Shown here: in pieces, positions 62,948 through 64,000 of the stretch
How the letters are laid out: every line of letters starts with the position of its first letter
Numbering within the stretch: the stretch's first letter is position 1
DNA from: Novosphingobium sp. NDB2Meth1
Lineage (GTDB): Bacteria; Pseudomonadota; Alphaproteobacteria; Sphingomonadales; Sphingomonadaceae
NCBI RefSeq assembly: GCF_900117425.1
Contig: NZ_FPEH01000016.1
Span: forward strand, 62,001-126,000
Direction of reading: 5' to 3'
DNA: 64,000 nt
The notes under the pieces: model-generated
What the model saw: only the letters and a program-made list of their open reading frames with translations
What the model was told of the DNA's origin: nothing
Databases searched by the model: none
Translations under genes and position numbers: made by a program

Positions 62948-64000
62948 TCAGAACTGCGCCGTGAGCTGGAGCCCCCATGTCCTCGGATCGCCGCGCTGGG
63001 TGTACTCGAGGAAGCCCGGCACCGTGATGTTCGCATCGACCAGATAGCGGGCGCCAAACAGGTTCTGCACCCACCCTTTGACCTGCAGATGATCGCCTAT
63101 GCCCAGCCCTGCGCTCACGTTGGTGAGCGAGTAGCCGCCCTGGAGCTGGAACGGCCGGTTCGACGGATTGAAGTACTGGCTGGAACGATAGCTGAACTCG
63201 ATGCGGCCGAGTGCCTTCAGCGAAGCGGTGAGCGGCAGTTCGCCGTCGACGATCCCGAACGCGGAGAAACGCGGCGCGCGCGGCAGGCGGTTGCCGGAAT
63301 AGTCCTGACCACCGCTCGCGATGAAGCGGCCGTATTTCACGTCCTGCCACGAAAAGCCGGTTGAAAGGGTGAGCCCCTTCACCGGCAGGGCGGTCAAGGA
63401 CGCCTCGACGCCGGTACCCGATGCCGTCGCGGCATTGCGGGTAATCACGGAGGGGCCGAAATCGACCAGCACCTGCAGATCATCGTACTTGAAATGGAAC
63501 GCGGCGAGATCGAAGCGCAGGCGGCGGTCAGGCGTTTCCCCCTTGAAGCCGAACTCGTAGTTCCAGATCGTCTCCGGGCGGAACGCAGGGCCCGGTGACA
63601 GCTGGTTGAAGCCGCCTGCCTTGTAACCGCGCGAGGCAGAAAGGTACGTGGAGAAACCCTTCGCCAGCTTGTAATCAACCACAAACCGGGGTTGCCAGCT
63701 CGAGGTGGCGTAGCGCTGGCGCAAGGTGCCATCGGCAGCGACAGTTCCGTAGGTCGCAAGCTGCGTGAGGCTTGGCGGCACGAGAATGACCGGACCCAGC
63801 AGATTGCCGGCCGCCGGGAAGCGGACCTCGAAGCGCTTGAGATCGCGGCTCCAGCGCAGACCGGTCGTGAGGTTGAGACGCGGGGTGAGCGCGTAGGTGG
63901 CTTCGCCGTAAGCGGCGTAGCTCGTGTTGCTGCTCTTGCCGAGCGAGCTCTCGCGCACCCGGTCGGCACCCGGCGCGCCGAGCGCCGCGGTGCAGTCGCT
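62948..64000 (-). CDS. TonB-dependent receptor, C-terminal part (cut by the window edge)
   Basis: The frame stops at 62948-62950 and remains open to the right edge, so only about 350 C-terminal residues are visible. They form the beta-barrel half of a TonB receptor: strands such as Y-A-A-Y-G-E-A-T-Y-A-L, L-R-F-D-L-A-A-F-H-F-K-Y and V-K-G-W-V-Q-N-L-F-G-A-R-Y. The last strand ends W-G-L-Q-L-T-A-Q-F with the terminal Phe that guides insertion by Bam. Motifs such as S-R-G-Y-K-A-G-G-F-N resemble siderophore or vitamin receptors; the ligand is unknown. The neighbouring integrase remnant is convergent. Confidence 0.93.
   Translation of the reverse strand, partial: SDCTAALGAPGADRVRESSLGKSSNTSYAAYGEATYALTPRLNLTTGLRWSRDLKRFEVRFPAAGNLLGPVILVPPSLTQLATYGTVAADGTLRQRYATSSWQPRFVVDYKLAKGFSTYLSASRGYKAGGFNQLSPGPAFRPETIWNYEFGFKGETPDRRLRFDLAAFHFKYDDLQVLVDFGPSVITRNAATASGTGVEASLTALPVKGLTLSTGFSWQDVKYGRFIASGGQDYSGNRLPRAPRFSAFGIVDGELPLTASLKALGRIEFSYRSSQYFNPSNRPFQLQGGYSLTNVSAGLGIGDHLQVKGWVQNLFGARYLVDANITVPGFLEYTQRGDPRTWGLQLTAQF

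Overview
The window is high-GC DNA of an alphaproteobacterium, most likely a sphingomonad close to Novosphingobium. The evidence is the gene content: a TonB-dependent receptor (TBDR) next to a flavin halogenase and SapC, a class I PHA synthase with a phasin, a 4Fe-4S (6-4) photolyase, TadE/TadG pilus proteins, and a benzoylformate decarboxylase beside a Rieske dioxygenase. This placement is inferred from family content; no alignment was run. The window is chromosomal (tRNA-Cys, glmM, thiD, lptFG, clpS) and is cut at both ends.

Positions 1-5.2 kb hold a LigB-type dioxygenase and three photolyase-family genes translationally coupled by 4-base GTGA overlaps. 5.5-16.4 kb has a GH18/deacetylase/GT2 fusion, a two-component system, a large autotransporter, an aminotransferase and a small membrane protein. 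16.4-19.7 kb is a three-gene overlapping TadE/TadE/TadG unit. 19.7-20.3 kb is decayed DNA with relics of doxX and an aldehyde dehydrogenase. 20.3-25.7 kb carries a PanE-like reductase and a LysR regulator divergent from an mdlC-like decarboxylase and a two-subunit ring-hydroxylating oxygenase. An integrase relic lies beside tRNA-Cys at 25.8-26.2 kb.

26.3-45.7 kb is mostly housekeeping: enoyl-CoA hydratase, an alanine-type aminotransferase, PHA synthase and phasin, ClpS, LptF/LptG, a BigR-type sulfide detoxification cluster, a fatty acid desaturase, AI-2E and SDF transporters, glmM, DUF1272-thiD, a GNAT enzyme and a LOG protein.

45.7-54.1 kb is the most interesting block. A structured non-coding stretch is followed by an ECF sigma/anti-sigma (FecI/FecR) pair, then a TonB receptor, a flavin-dependent halogenase, SapC and a DUF6445 protein. 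The same promoter-like element, GGAAGGAAAT-N14-TCTAGG, occurs upstream of both the sigma gene and the receptor. This suggests one self-amplifying regulon that couples outer-membrane uptake to a halogenase of unknown substrate.

54.1-60.4 kb is one gene for a cadherin-repeat RTX protein of about 2,094 residues, with visibly AT-rich modules. It is followed by an AraC regulator, an N-terminally truncated integrase and the 3' part of a second TonB receptor that leaves the window.
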